From: Atriophallophorus winterbourni
Lineage: Eukaryota > Platyhelminthes > Trematoda > Plagiorchiida > Microphallidae
DNA length: 64,000 nt
Reading direction: 5' to 3'
Assembly: GCA_013407085.1 (NCBI GenBank)
Contig: JACCGJ010000210.1
Span: forward strand, 1 to 64,000
The notes under the pieces were generated by a model. It had not been told where the DNA came from and made no database searches. It worked only from the letters and a program-made list of their open reading frames with translations. The translations under genes and the position numbers were made by a program. Below are positions 37,301 through 45,468 of this stretch, in pieces; positions within the stretch are counted from its first letter, which is position 1, and each line of letters starts with the position of its first letter.

Positions 37301-40114
37301 ATGTCGTTCAATTGCTGCTGGATTTTCCCATCTACTCATGCTTCTTGATAGTTTGCTCCACAACTCAAAATTTTGTGTTTGCGAATATTTTCGGTTTTTA
37401 GCGCTTTTTGCACTTGTATGGTGTCGGATGGCAGTGCCTTGATTGATATTTTTGCTGGTGCGCTTCCCGTACTCCTCAAGAGCATGACATTTTACTAATT
37501 TTCGTTCTTTCAAGGCTCATTGTACGTAGTTTTATTGCTTCAATCTGATTACAACAAGTAGCTTGAAATCGGGTATGGTGTTTAAGTGCACTGAACGTGA
37601 GTACTTAAATCTAGTCATCTCTCTAGATTTAATCGGTCAACTTAGATCAATTGAATGATTTAGTCAACTAAAATTCGATATTCAGCGTCAATGATGGTCA
37701 TAAAATGGTAGCTGGCAAAAGTTGAACAAGAAAAGTATACGTTTCATGTCGAATCACTATTGAATTACAAACACAGAAAGTGACAACACCAAATAGCTTT
37801 ATTGCACAAGAGAAAAACGGTACATCTGTCAGATTTAACTTCAGCACACAAAGTTAAACACTTTCGAATATTTTAAGAAAAAACTTACTCCGTTCGGCTC
37901 ATTGGGTTCGACATATTTTTCCGCACTCAAACGAACCAGACCTTCGTTATAAATAAAAACACGCAAGGGGTCGCAAGATGTTATGAGAACGTAGACACGT
38001 AGGTCGCACTTGAATCCATCGATCAACAGCGGATTCTGCACGTACTCTTGAATAACGCAAGGTAAACCATTGGGTGGATTTGCAGGAACACTTTCACCGT
38101 TACGGTACAACCGGATCCTGCCGATAGAGTTTTGATTAAACATAGAGAGATTAACAATAATTCCGATCGCATCAAATACGCGAACTTGAGAGAATAAATT
38201 GGTCTCTTAAATCGAAACTATTGAGGCGAAACAACCAATGGCTATAATACCACAGACGGTTCAATAAATTTGGTTTGCTGTGACTAATCACCCACAAGCA
38301 AAAATGATTTGAAATATTTCCTTAGTGGTCGCTCCTAAAACACTACGTCGCATGGAGAAACAAAGTAAAGACAGCCTGATTTGTCATATTCACAAGTCTG
38401 GGGAAGTGAAACTAGAAAGCAAAGCGGGTGATATGAAAAGAATTTTTGAGTCACTTTATTTGCAGTGTTTTGAGTAGTAGATGACCCAGTGATATCGCGT
38501 AACATCAGTAATTTGCATTCAATCGTTCACCTAAGCAATCAATAATGATGCTCGACTGCAGGAGAATCATAGTACAGGTGTAAACACCAAAACGATTGCA
38601 GATAGCGGTGAGGAAACTAACTCATTTATTTTCAAAATAATAAATTGTGGATTATCAATAAAGTATCACTCGGTATCATTATGTCACCAAGGAAGTTAGT
38701 GGTCATTCTCCAAATTTGTACAGCAATCATTTATATCGCAGGAAAGGACACGATTAGACGACCGCTGAAACTAATGATTTAACGATTGGTTATCAGAAAA
38801 CAATCTATCATCAATAGTTTTCTAGGTAATTGGGTCAAGTTATGAGAATTACAGAAGTCTCGTTTGGAAAGATATGTTGAAATGGAGTAACCAGCAGCTG
38901 AGAATTCTCTAAATGTGAGATGTCGTTCGTAGCGTAAGGCATGTGAAAGTTGAGAGAAGTAACATGAGCTGAAGCTTCCTAAAGAAAGCCACGACAGCGG
39001 CAAGAGATCGCTCAAAGTGTCAAATGACAAGATAGAAATTTATACAATTTTTCTTTTATTAAAGCACAAAATCATAAATGATTGTGAAATTCAAAATTGC
39101 ATTCTATCTCATTCAAAGTGTAAATATTTGTACTACACTACACTTGGTGCCTATGCCGACCTGCAGTAATACAGTATCGAACATTAGAGTTGATAAAATG
39201 TAAAAAATAAACCTATAATAATGGTGCTAGATAAAATTCAATGTTTATTTTATGCATTCATTTTTGATACCGAGCATTACCCATGGCCCATAGCTCCGTT
39301 CGCTGGCTTAAGAATAAACGAAGGTTTGAAATCCCGTTCTGCAGCACGCCGGACATAGTTTAGGAAAAATCCATGTTCTTGTGGTAGTACCCAACTTTTG
39401 GGCAAAAAATTGTATTCCTCCGGCTCAATACGATTCATTCTGGAAAGCAAAAAATACTATACAGAGGCAGAGAACTATAGCCTACATGTGCAGATAGGTG
39501 AAAAAGAAACAATCTGGCGAGGAGCGTGCCGTCAACAAATTATAGCATGAACATAAAAGGTAGAATTGAAACATGAAAAACAGTAAATACTGAAATTCTG
39601 TGACAAAAATCCATACATATTGAATATAAATCGAAGTGGCTTATTATTTTATGACTTACCGCATGAAATTCTTTGCCAAGAAATCTTTTCGGCATATTTC
39701 AATCATGCCAGGAAAATGGTTCAGTCGTTGATACGGTTTCAAAGTCATTATTTTTTCAAACGGTAAAAAGTTATCTGTCCATATCAGCATCCTGTGGTGG
39801 AGAATATAAAAATTTCTGATTTTCTTACGCATCACTTAAATCGTCCTTGTCTTGAATTGTAAATCCAGATTCTTCGACAACCTTTCTGACTGAAAAAAAA
39901 TATCTTCATTTCGTGAAATTACCAATATCATATCTTGAAAGATTTAAGTTAGCTACCACACCGTATTTCCGTCTTTCTCGTATTTGTTTTGGTACAATTT
40001 TTTCTTCACTTCTCGTCCCTCCATGGATGGTGAAGTTTTTGTGAAGGTATTGCAATATTCGACCTTTTGCAATAAACCGGTTTTAATTGGACGAAAATTA
40101 CCTTCATCTAGCAT
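21757..40114 (-). CDS. Tubulin polyglutamylase, TTLL6/TTLL13-like
   Basis: Exons: 40114-40102, 40063-39923, 39889-39829, 39791-39660, 39439-39281, 38117-37889, 33639-33074, 30626-30437, 27997-27785, 27710-27660, 22095-21757. All introns are GT-AG, phases agree, and the total is 697 codons plus stop. ATG 40114 has an in-frame TAA just upstream. TTLL enzymes ligate glutamate chains to tubulin tails on axonemal and cytoplasmic microtubules using an ATP-grasp fold. Visible landmarks: [10 protein letters not shown] (~res 40-52), [17 protein letters not shown] (~90-107), ATP-binding [10 protein letters not shown] (~160-169), [12 protein letters not shown] (~202-213), HLTNYAVNK (251-259), FEILGFDI (383-390) and metal-binding EVN (402-404). 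[14 protein letters not shown] (~513-526) matches the microtubule-binding tail of TTLL6/13. A polar insert of about 50 residues (325-376) precedes FEILG. The last exon assignment rests on phase and acceptor; the others are firm by homology. Confidence 0.85.
23580..23925 (+). repeat. Diverged hammerhead-type monomer (family B), second contig copy
   Basis: This is the same unit as at 19320-19665, with a degenerate core. Confidence 0.6.
24078..26950 (-). mobile_element. CR1-like LINE, nearly full length but decayed
   Basis: Read on the minus strand it starts with ORF1 remnants ([20 protein letters not shown] near 26850, in the style of CR1 ORF1). An endonuclease domain at 26328-25861 contains MGDFNLS. 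Linker and finger regions follow (25690-25015), then [23 protein letters not shown] (about 24850), and the C-terminal [11 protein letters not shown] ends at 24245. It finishes with 8-bp tail repeats at 24081-24098. Several frameshifts and stops interrupt it. It lies in the last TTLL intron, in the same orientation as the gene. Confidence 0.85.
26980..27145 (+). repeat. Partial hammerhead-type monomer (family A) in a TTLL intron
   Basis: CTGATGA (27006-27012), an AAACA loop and GAAAC are present. The stem II pairing is poor and the helix III side reads CAGGTC instead of CCGGTC. It continues with 'ggatggaaatgcatgaaaatgagcat', typical of the monomer. Confidence 0.55.
27290..27555 (+). repeat. 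Hammerhead-type monomer (family A), about full length
   Basis: The unit runs from the 'ggtggaaatgtatgcaaatgagc' side through 'ctcatgtgattgaatagataggc', 'caacaatggcgtacaagcac' and 'cttccactgtttt' to the ribozyme core at 27507. The array lies antisense to TTLL, inside and next to its exon 10/intron region. Confidence 0.65.
27503..27540 (+). ncRNA. Hammerhead ribozyme motif (family A)
   Basis: CTGATGA (27507-27513), GAAA (27527-27530) and CCGGTC (27531-27536) are intact. Stem II is GTAC/GCAC with one mismatch around the AAACA loop. Helix I pairing before the core is weak (TTAG versus GTGG). Core bases are complete, so some activity is conceivable but unproven. Confidence 0.5.
28430..28960 (-). 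mobile_element. RTE-type LINE, C-terminal fragment
   Basis: On the minus strand, 28580-28490 encodes [19 protein letters not shown], the highly typical C-terminal [16 protein letters not shown] motif of RTE-clade retrotransposons (SR2/RTE group in trematodes). Upstream coding remnants extend to about 28960 with stops and frameshifts. It sits in TTLL intron 8. Confidence 0.75.
29030..29220 (+). repeat. Partial hammerhead-type monomer (family B)
   Basis: It contains 'gctcactgaacctaatcttactgtctccac', then TTGATGA (one core change), CGGC-AAACA-ACCA, GAAACC and GGTAGTGG. Helix I (CCAC with GTGG) is perfect, but the first core base is T rather than C. Confidence 0.6.
29640..30345 (+). repeat. Tandem 240-bp monomers (family B)
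   Basis: Two almost identical 240-bp units (cores at 29732 and 29972) are followed by a diverged third (core at 30285). The first two share 'agtggcatacaagttta', 'ccgcttttccactgtttc', 'ctgatcttactgtctccac' and 'ttggccaggaatc' blocks. The near identity of neighbours suggests recent local duplication or homogenisation. Confidence 0.8.
29728..29765 (+). ncRNA. Hammerhead-like motif with a mutated core (family B, unit 1)
   Basis: CCAC precedes CTGATCA (29732). GGC/GCC closes the AAACA loop, GAAACC and GGTA follow, and GTGG pairs perfectly with CCAC. The only core defect is C instead of G at position 8, expected to abolish cleavage. Unit 2 at 29968-30003 has the same change, so it predates the duplication. 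Confidence 0.5.
30655..30750 (+). repeat. Partial hammerhead-type monomer (family B)
   Basis: CTGATGA (30678-30684), CGGA-AAGCA-TCCA, GAAACC and GAGTGTGG are present. The core is intact. Stem II has GGA/TCC, a third pairing combination. The cleavage triplet is altered (GAGT). Confidence 0.5.
30920..31260 (+). repeat. Dispersed repeat shared with 14575-14900
   Basis: It is collinear with the earlier copy in the same orientation. It is non-coding as far as can be seen and lies in TTLL intron 7. Confidence 0.55.
31565..31720 (-). repeat. Hammerhead-type monomer (family A), sense to TTLL
   Basis: The minus-strand copy has a perfect stem II (GTGC/GCAC), GAAACC and GATCGTGG. The core reads CGGATGA, with G for T at the second base. 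Being in intron 7 on the gene strand, it would be part of the TTLL pre-mRNA. Confidence 0.6.
31720..32750. other. Intronic sequence, nothing recognised
   Basis: This is part of TTLL intron 7. An open plus-strand frame at 32300-32551 has no motif. Confidence 0.4.
32755..32860 (-). repeat. Dispersed ~100-bp repeat (family C)
   Basis: Copies: here (minus), 35248-35345 (plus), 58683-58787 (plus), a degenerate one at 35765-35860 (plus), and short pieces at 18062-18096 and 22323-22357. Shared blocks are 'aagcctgatccaggcaaagtgcc', 'gactg' and 'ctgtcaggttgcccaggcctagacagat' (split as seen). No coding capacity is present. SINE or MITE status is undecided. Confidence 0.6.
33640..35245. other. TTLL intron 6, unidentified sequence
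   Basis: Short open frames on both strands (34236-34478, 34493-34939) show no domain. No repeat match with the rest of the window was seen. Confidence 0.4.
35248..35345 (+). repeat. Dispersed repeat family C
   Basis: See the copy at 32755. This is a plus-strand copy with 'gcaagcctgattctggcaaag' split by few changes, and 'ctgtcaggttgcccgggg'. Confidence 0.6.
36105..36480. repeat. GC-rich island, probable repeat fragment of unknown type
   Basis: The base composition is clearly richer in G and C than the surroundings ('gggtcccaccccgagcc', 'ggtggccggtgaccgacg', 'ccgccgcgtcgtgatg'-like blocks). There is a 115-codon minus-strand frame without motifs. It could be the 5' region of a retroelement or a SINE-like unit. 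Confidence 0.3.
36840..37888. other. TTLL intron 6, unidentified
   Basis: A lysine/arginine-rich minus-strand frame (37208-37513) is present but unrecognised. Otherwise nothing is seen. Confidence 0.4.
38118..39280. other. TTLL intron 5, no features
   Basis: This is AT-rich intronic sequence between the exon encoding the nucleotide-binding strand and the exon encoding IRLYRNGE. Confidence 0.6.
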
Positions 40115-40377
40115 TTCTTAATAAATTAGTTAACATGCCTGCTAACTACATCACCCTACGATTTCGTAAACAAAAACTTAATTCCGCGCGTGTTTAGGTC
40201 AAATCTGTTCAGTTCAGTTAAGTGCAGTTTGCACAACACTGATAAGTTGACAATAGAAGTTTTATAAATATCTATAATTTGCAAAAGAACAGCACCCACT
40301 TCTTTCGTAACACTTTAACATGCTACTTCTGTTTATATTTTCTAAGTAGCTACTTTATTTACCTTGTAAAATAATTG

Positions 40378-41205
40378 ATATATATATAATATATATATAT
40401 GGTTCAATGGTTCAATGGTTTATTGTGGTGTAAAAGCATAGCTTAAAAATAACCACAGGTTGGTATGTACAGTGTGGTAGAAATAAAATTGTGAGTGTCA
40501 TCTGTTCGGGGACGGGGAGGCCTTATAGCGGGCCACACTCGCTTTGGAATTGCGCCTTCCTTATATTGCGAGGCGGTCGCAGAATACGGAGGCATCGGGG
40601 TGGCGTTAGACCTGGAAACAAGTAAAACTGACAGGTGGTTAGGAAGGGAATGAACGGAGTAGTAAGGCTAGGAGGACAACGTACCTGAAAAAATGAAGCG
40701 AGTACGCGATGCGGTGTAGTGGATCAGTGCTGATCCGAGAACAACAGCAATCGGACAGACAAGGCCTCAAGGAATGTTGTTGTGGAGATCATTTGAATGA
40801 GCGTCCAGACTCCGTTTGAAAACCTCTACGGACGTTGCGGATACGACTTCCTGGGGTAGACTATTTCAGTGAGTACATATCCGGAGGGAAAAGAAATGCC
40901 TGCGACAGTTGAGGCGTGAGTGTTGATATGAAAGTTTGAGTGAATGGCCACGAAGATGTGAAGTTTCACGATTAAGGACGAGAATGTGTTTACAAGGGTG
41001 ATCAGTGGATGAGAGGATTTGGTAGGTGAGAATGAGGTCACCACGGAGCCTTCTGTATTTCACTGAAAAGAGATTGAGGGAGCGAAGACGTTCAGGATAA
41101 GTGTATGAATCCGCGTCGATGTCTTGAAAATTCCTCTTTCGGTCCAGCAAGATCAAACGAACTGGAGACATTTGTTCGCACCCTACACCCATGTTCCTTA
41201 TCAAG
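40378..41205 (-). mobile_element. CR1-like LINE 3' fragment
   Basis: The minus strand from 41205 encodes the end of ORF2 (YPERLRSLNLFSVKYRRLRG, DLILTYQIL), then a GC-richer 3' UTR. It finishes with three 8-bp tail units (ACCATTGA twice plus ACCAT) at 40401-40424, next to an AT-rich tract. It ends about 290 bp upstream of the TTLL start codon, so it may lie in the promoter region. Confidence 0.8.
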
Positions 41206-41620
41206 TTTTTTGTGTCTTAATTTTCCAGTGATATTTTTTGTTTGTTCTTCAAATTGAAAATAACATTTAAACTAAATGTTAAATCTGTGAGCGTTTTCTT
41301 TCCCGAACATTTTTCCTTTGTTTAACTGCACTTCGGCTTCCGCACATTTTGATTTGTCCGTTACCCGTGTTTACCGTTATTGGAAAACGGTAATTTTTGT
41401 GCTCTCAACTGAGCTGTTTGACTTCCGTTTATTGGACGCGTTGGGTTTGCATTGAAACCTGTATTCGATTACCGTTGAGTACAGCGTAAATTGACGTATT
41501 GTTCTGATTTGGGATCGATTCGTAAACGCTCGTCATTCCCGGTATAAGAATCTCGTGGCTTGTAGCAGGCAACTAGTTTCCGTGACAGAAACTATTCCCC
41601 AGTGACGATTTGGTCGCTAC

Positions 41621-41953
41621 AGTACTCAACGTTGGAATTCGAGTTGGACCGTATTTGTCTCAATTGGAGAAAATACAGTACTCAACGTTGGAATTCGAGT
41701 TGGACCGTATTTGTCTCAATTGGAGAAAATACAGTACTCAACGTGGTGTTCGATTTGGACCGTATTTGTCTCAATTGGAGAAAATACAGTACTCAACGTC
41801 GTGTTCGATTTGGACCGTATTTGTCTCAATTGGAGAAAATACAGTACTCAACGTCGTGTTCGATTTGGACCGTATTTGTCTCAATTGGAGAAAATACAGT
41901 ACTCAACGTTGGAATACGATTCGGACCGTATTTGTCTCATTTGGAGACAATAC
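41621..41953 (+). repeat. Six tandem 55-56-bp units in the BEL leader
   Basis: Units start at 41621, 41677, 41733, 41788, 41843 and 41898. Each holds AGTACTCAACGT, a GGAATTCGA or GTGTTCGAT variant, TTGGACCGTATTTGTC and TCAATTGGAGAAAATAC. Shortened units follow at 41954 and 41986. Because 55 and 56 are not multiples of three, long frames run through the array in all three phases. Confidence 0.97.
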
Positions 41954-42016
41954 AGTACTCAACGTCAAATTTGTGGGCGCAATACAGTACTCTACGTCGA
42001 ATTCGCCGACGTCAAT

Positions 42017-42760
42017 ATGCCTGTTACCCGCAGTTTTGTCGAAAAGATCAAATCTTCCCAACGGTTGGTCGATATTCGAACGGAAGACACCGCAGGTGAG
42101 CGCATTCATTGTTCTGTTGAGGGCTCTCGTGGTAGCTTGAGGGGTTCAACGGTAGATTCAAATATTCGTGTTCGTAAGGCTAAAATGCGCCTTGAACTCC
42201 TAAAACTGTCGCAGGAAACAATCGAAATGCAGCACAAACTGAATTTGCTTCAGGCGGTATACGAGGTTAAAATGGCTAAGATTGCTGCTTCGGCAAGTTA
42301 TCTTGCGCATTGTGAGCATCAAAAGAAAAAGTTAGCTGACTACCATCGTTCGGAGGTAGAAGATTCTGTCCGTAATAAGAAGCTAGGCAGTGTACCGAGA
42401 TATGACCTTCCGAAGATAGAATTGATATCTTTTGATGGTTCAGCTAGCACCTACGGGGAATTTTGTCGTCAGTTCGAGACCTATGTGGAGTCTAGAACTC
42501 TTGATGACGGACAGAGGTTCCTATGTTTGCTAAATTATTGCCGAGGTATAGCAAAATAATCTATTGAAGAGTGTGTCATGCTGCCACCTGAACGTGCGTA
42601 TAAGCGGGCGAGATCAATCCTGAAGGATCTTTTCGGGCAACCGCATACAATAGCAAGGCCTGTTAGTCTCGTTAATTGTCAAGAAATTGTTTCTACTGGT
42701 GTTATGTTGAAGGATATGGACCTTGTGTTGTCGATGGTGATCCGGAAGCTGAGTTACCTG
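42017..42760 (+). pseudogene. BEL/Pao gag, interrupted
   Basis: From ATG 42017 the frame encodes a basic, coiled-coil-like region (RLELLKLSQETIEMQHKL), then the BEL/Pao gag landmark LPKIELISFDGSASTYGEFC and a QRFLCLLNYCRG segment. TAA at 42557-42559 interrupts it. The same frame continues with SIEECVMLPPERAYKRARSI and LKDLFGQPH, a normal continuation for this family, so a single point mutation stopped it. Similarity ends near 42680. In life gag would build the particle of the retrotransposon. Confidence 0.75.
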
Positions 42761-43010
42761 AGACTGAATTAGCTCAGTCGGATTTTGTGACTGAATTTTC
42801 CGACACTAATTCGGATCAGATGGAGACTAAGCCTGGCCCACCTGACTTCAAATCAGCCCAAATGAAAAGTAGGCCTGGTTCACATGAGACTGAATCAGCT
42901 TTAATTGGGGCGACGTATGGTCAGCATGACAATACGTATGATTGGCGTAAACCTTTCGGTTGCATACCTGATGAACCTTGTCGCTACAATAAGCATACGA
43001 GACCAGACCT

Positions 43011-45468
43011 CTGACAAGTTTTGTGGCGCGTCGCTGGGGAGCCTCAAGAAGTCTTTGGTCCTTCAGTAACCACGGGCACCAAACTTGAACGGCGTATTCG
43101 AGATGTGGACGGATGAATGTTTTGAGCAAAAGCGACAAACATTGAGGTTCAAATCTGCGAAAAACACGTTTGAGAAGACCAAGCATGGCGTTTGCTTTAT
43201 TGGCTGCTCTTAGGCACGTCGCCGAGACTGACATGTTGGACTGCACGATAATGCCTAAGTCCCTTTCTGAGGAAGTCGTCTCAATTGGGTGTAATCCCAG
43301 GTAATAGCTTGGGCTAGAGTTTGCACGCGTTGAAAGGACGCGGCATTTCTCTGTATTGAACGGTAAGCAATTTTCGAGTGACCACACATAAAGCGAATTG
43401 AGGTCGTCCTGTAGTTGATCGATGTCGTGTTGACATGTGATGACTCTCCAGAGTTTCATGTCGTCGGCATACATGAGCGTGTGGGAATCAATGGCTTGAA
43501 CGACATCATCAATGAAGGATAGGAATAGGGTTGGCCCGAGTACAGAGCCTTGAGGGACACCGCTGGAAATGCTGAAACTTGAAGAGAGACATCCATCGAC
43601 GCGGACGCATGCGCGGCGATCTGATAAATAACTCTCAAGCCACTGAAGCAACTGACCTGCAATCCCTAGAGAACATAATTTGCGGAGCAAGATTCGATGG
43701 TTGACTCTGTCGAAAGCTTTCGAGAAATCTAAGTATACTAGGTGAATCTCTCGTCCTTTGTCGACTTCGGATGTCCAGTGGTCACGTGCGAGCATCAGGT
43801 TTGTCACACATGATCTCCGGGGACGGAAACCGTGTTGCGAATCAGACAGAAGGTGTAGTCCTTCAATGAACTGGATCAGAGAGTCACTGATAATAGATTC
43901 CATAAGTTTCGATATAACAGAGAGTAATGTTATCGGTCGGTAATTAGACACGAGAGATCGAGAGCCGCTTTTATAGATGGGAGAGATAGATCCACACTTC
44001 CAGTCAAGTGGGACACAGCCGTTAGCAAAAAGGTGCGTGAAAAGATTAGCCAGGGGATAACAGAGAGAGGAGGCACATTCGCGTAGGGTTCGGGGATGGA
44101 AACCGTCTGGTCCAGCGGAACTGGTGGGCCGTAAGTTTTTTAGTTTATGATATATAACTGTGGGTGTAAATTCGATGTCACATAAAGTGGAATGGGATGG
44201 GGATGAATTTACAGGAATCGTGATGTTGCCCGAAGAAGATTGAAAAATTGAGGCAAAATGAGCTTTCAGAGCTTCGGCCGCAGCTGCAGCATCCTGGGTC
44301 AAGCCTTGTGGAGTCTCAAGGATCGTAACTCCAGGTTTAACATACCTCAAGCGGTTCACATAACTAAATAACCGTTTGGGATTGATGGCAAAAGAGCTCG
44401 TTAGTCTGTACTGGTAAGCGAGTTTGTCATCGCGAACTAGCGAATTGACTTTGTTACGAAGCTTCCGATAGCGCTCCCAGTTCGCAGGAGTTGGCATACT
44501 GAGATAGGTAGCCCATTCAATATTTCTTTCCCGCATCCATTTTCGAGTGCGACTACGAATTGGAGTAAAACCTCGACTTTTGAGAGAAACTTCTTTGGTA
44601 ACGGTGCATAAGCTTTGCAGATGCTGTAAGCGGGTCGAAAAATGAAGCCAGGCATCTTCCGCCGAAGTTGATGAGTTAATAATCCAATCTTGTTCATCAA
44701 TGATAGTGTTGAGAGACGCGTAGTTTGTCCGTTTACATGAATAAATAGAGCGTGTATTTACCTTATCAGCCCAGTAAACTAGGTCGAAGTGGAGGAAGAC
44801 ATGATCACTGCGCCCGAGTGGGGGTTCCCGTTTGATATATTCAATCATTAATTCGTCATTGGTCAAAATCAAGTCTAGCAGTGAGGGCGAATGCTGCGAG
44901 TGAAAACGTGTTGGGAGCGTGGAGTGGTTGAAAAGTGGATGAGTGTGTATTAAGTCCAGTAGTTCATTAGATAGAGGGTTGCTAGGATATGGGTCACAGA
45001 ATAGGCGTGGTAAGTTGAAGTCACCCATAATGAGGACATGTGTGTGGAAAACAGTTAATGCGTGGTTCAGATCTGTCAGTAATTGCAATTCGCGAGCCGC
45101 TGAGCTATTGGGTGGACGGTAGATGAGAACAACCAGTAACGTTGAATGAACGGATAGTTGCAGAACACAAGTAAGAGCGTCGGAAGATCAAAAACCATCT
45201 AATACTGAGCAGTGTAATGATGATCGGGTGTAAAGAGCTACACCTCCTCCTGCTGTAGGCCGATCTGACCGGAGGACAGTCATGTTAGTCAGCTCAATCT
45301 CACTGTCGAGGTGGCAATCACTCAACCAAGTTTCTGTGACGGCAAGAATGTCATAGGGGCAAGCGGAAGTACGTAGTCTGAGTTCGTTAATTTTACTAAG
45401 AAGGCTTTGAGCATTACTATAGCCACATACCAGGGCCTTCCGCAGAATAAGTGAAGGCTGATTTACAC
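43011..45468 (-). pseudogene. CR1-like ORF2 (endonuclease and reverse transcriptase), one stop, 3' end missing
   Basis: The frame is open from the ORF1 overlap (about 45468) to 43011 except for TGA at 45188-45190. Endonuclease landmarks are SNAQSLLSK, TETWLSD, YRPPNS, MGDFN and GRSDH. Reverse-transcriptase landmarks are [45 protein letters not shown] and MYADD. All catalytic residues seem to be present. The frame beyond KLVRGL runs into the BEL fragment in antisense, so the C-terminal region and 3' UTR are lost. The product would nick DNA and reverse-transcribe the element's RNA. The low number of lesions suggests a fairly young copy. Confidence 0.85.

Larger units (their letters stand above)
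41206..43010 (+). mobile_element. Truncated BEL/Pao LTR-retrotransposon (5' part and gag)
   Basis: It contains a 5' leader with a 55-56-bp tandem repeat and a gag gene of BEL/Pao type. No integrase, reverse transcriptase or 3' LTR is seen. After the gag fragment the sequence changes to an unrecognised stretch (42680-43010), then to LINE sequence in the opposite orientation. The terminal repeats could not be delimited by eye. Position between two CR1 pieces suggests insertion into, or recombination with, LINE sequence. Confidence 0.7.

Noticed and set aside
41602..42140. Long overlapping open frames through the 55-56-bp repeat array
   Set aside because: They arise from the repeat itself in three phases. 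Only the part after ATG 42017 resembles BEL gag.
42848..43010. C-terminal extension of the CR1 ORF2 after KLVRGL
   Set aside because: This part is the antisense of the BEL fragment. It has no similarity to a LINE C-terminus, whose true type is seen at 40826-41180.
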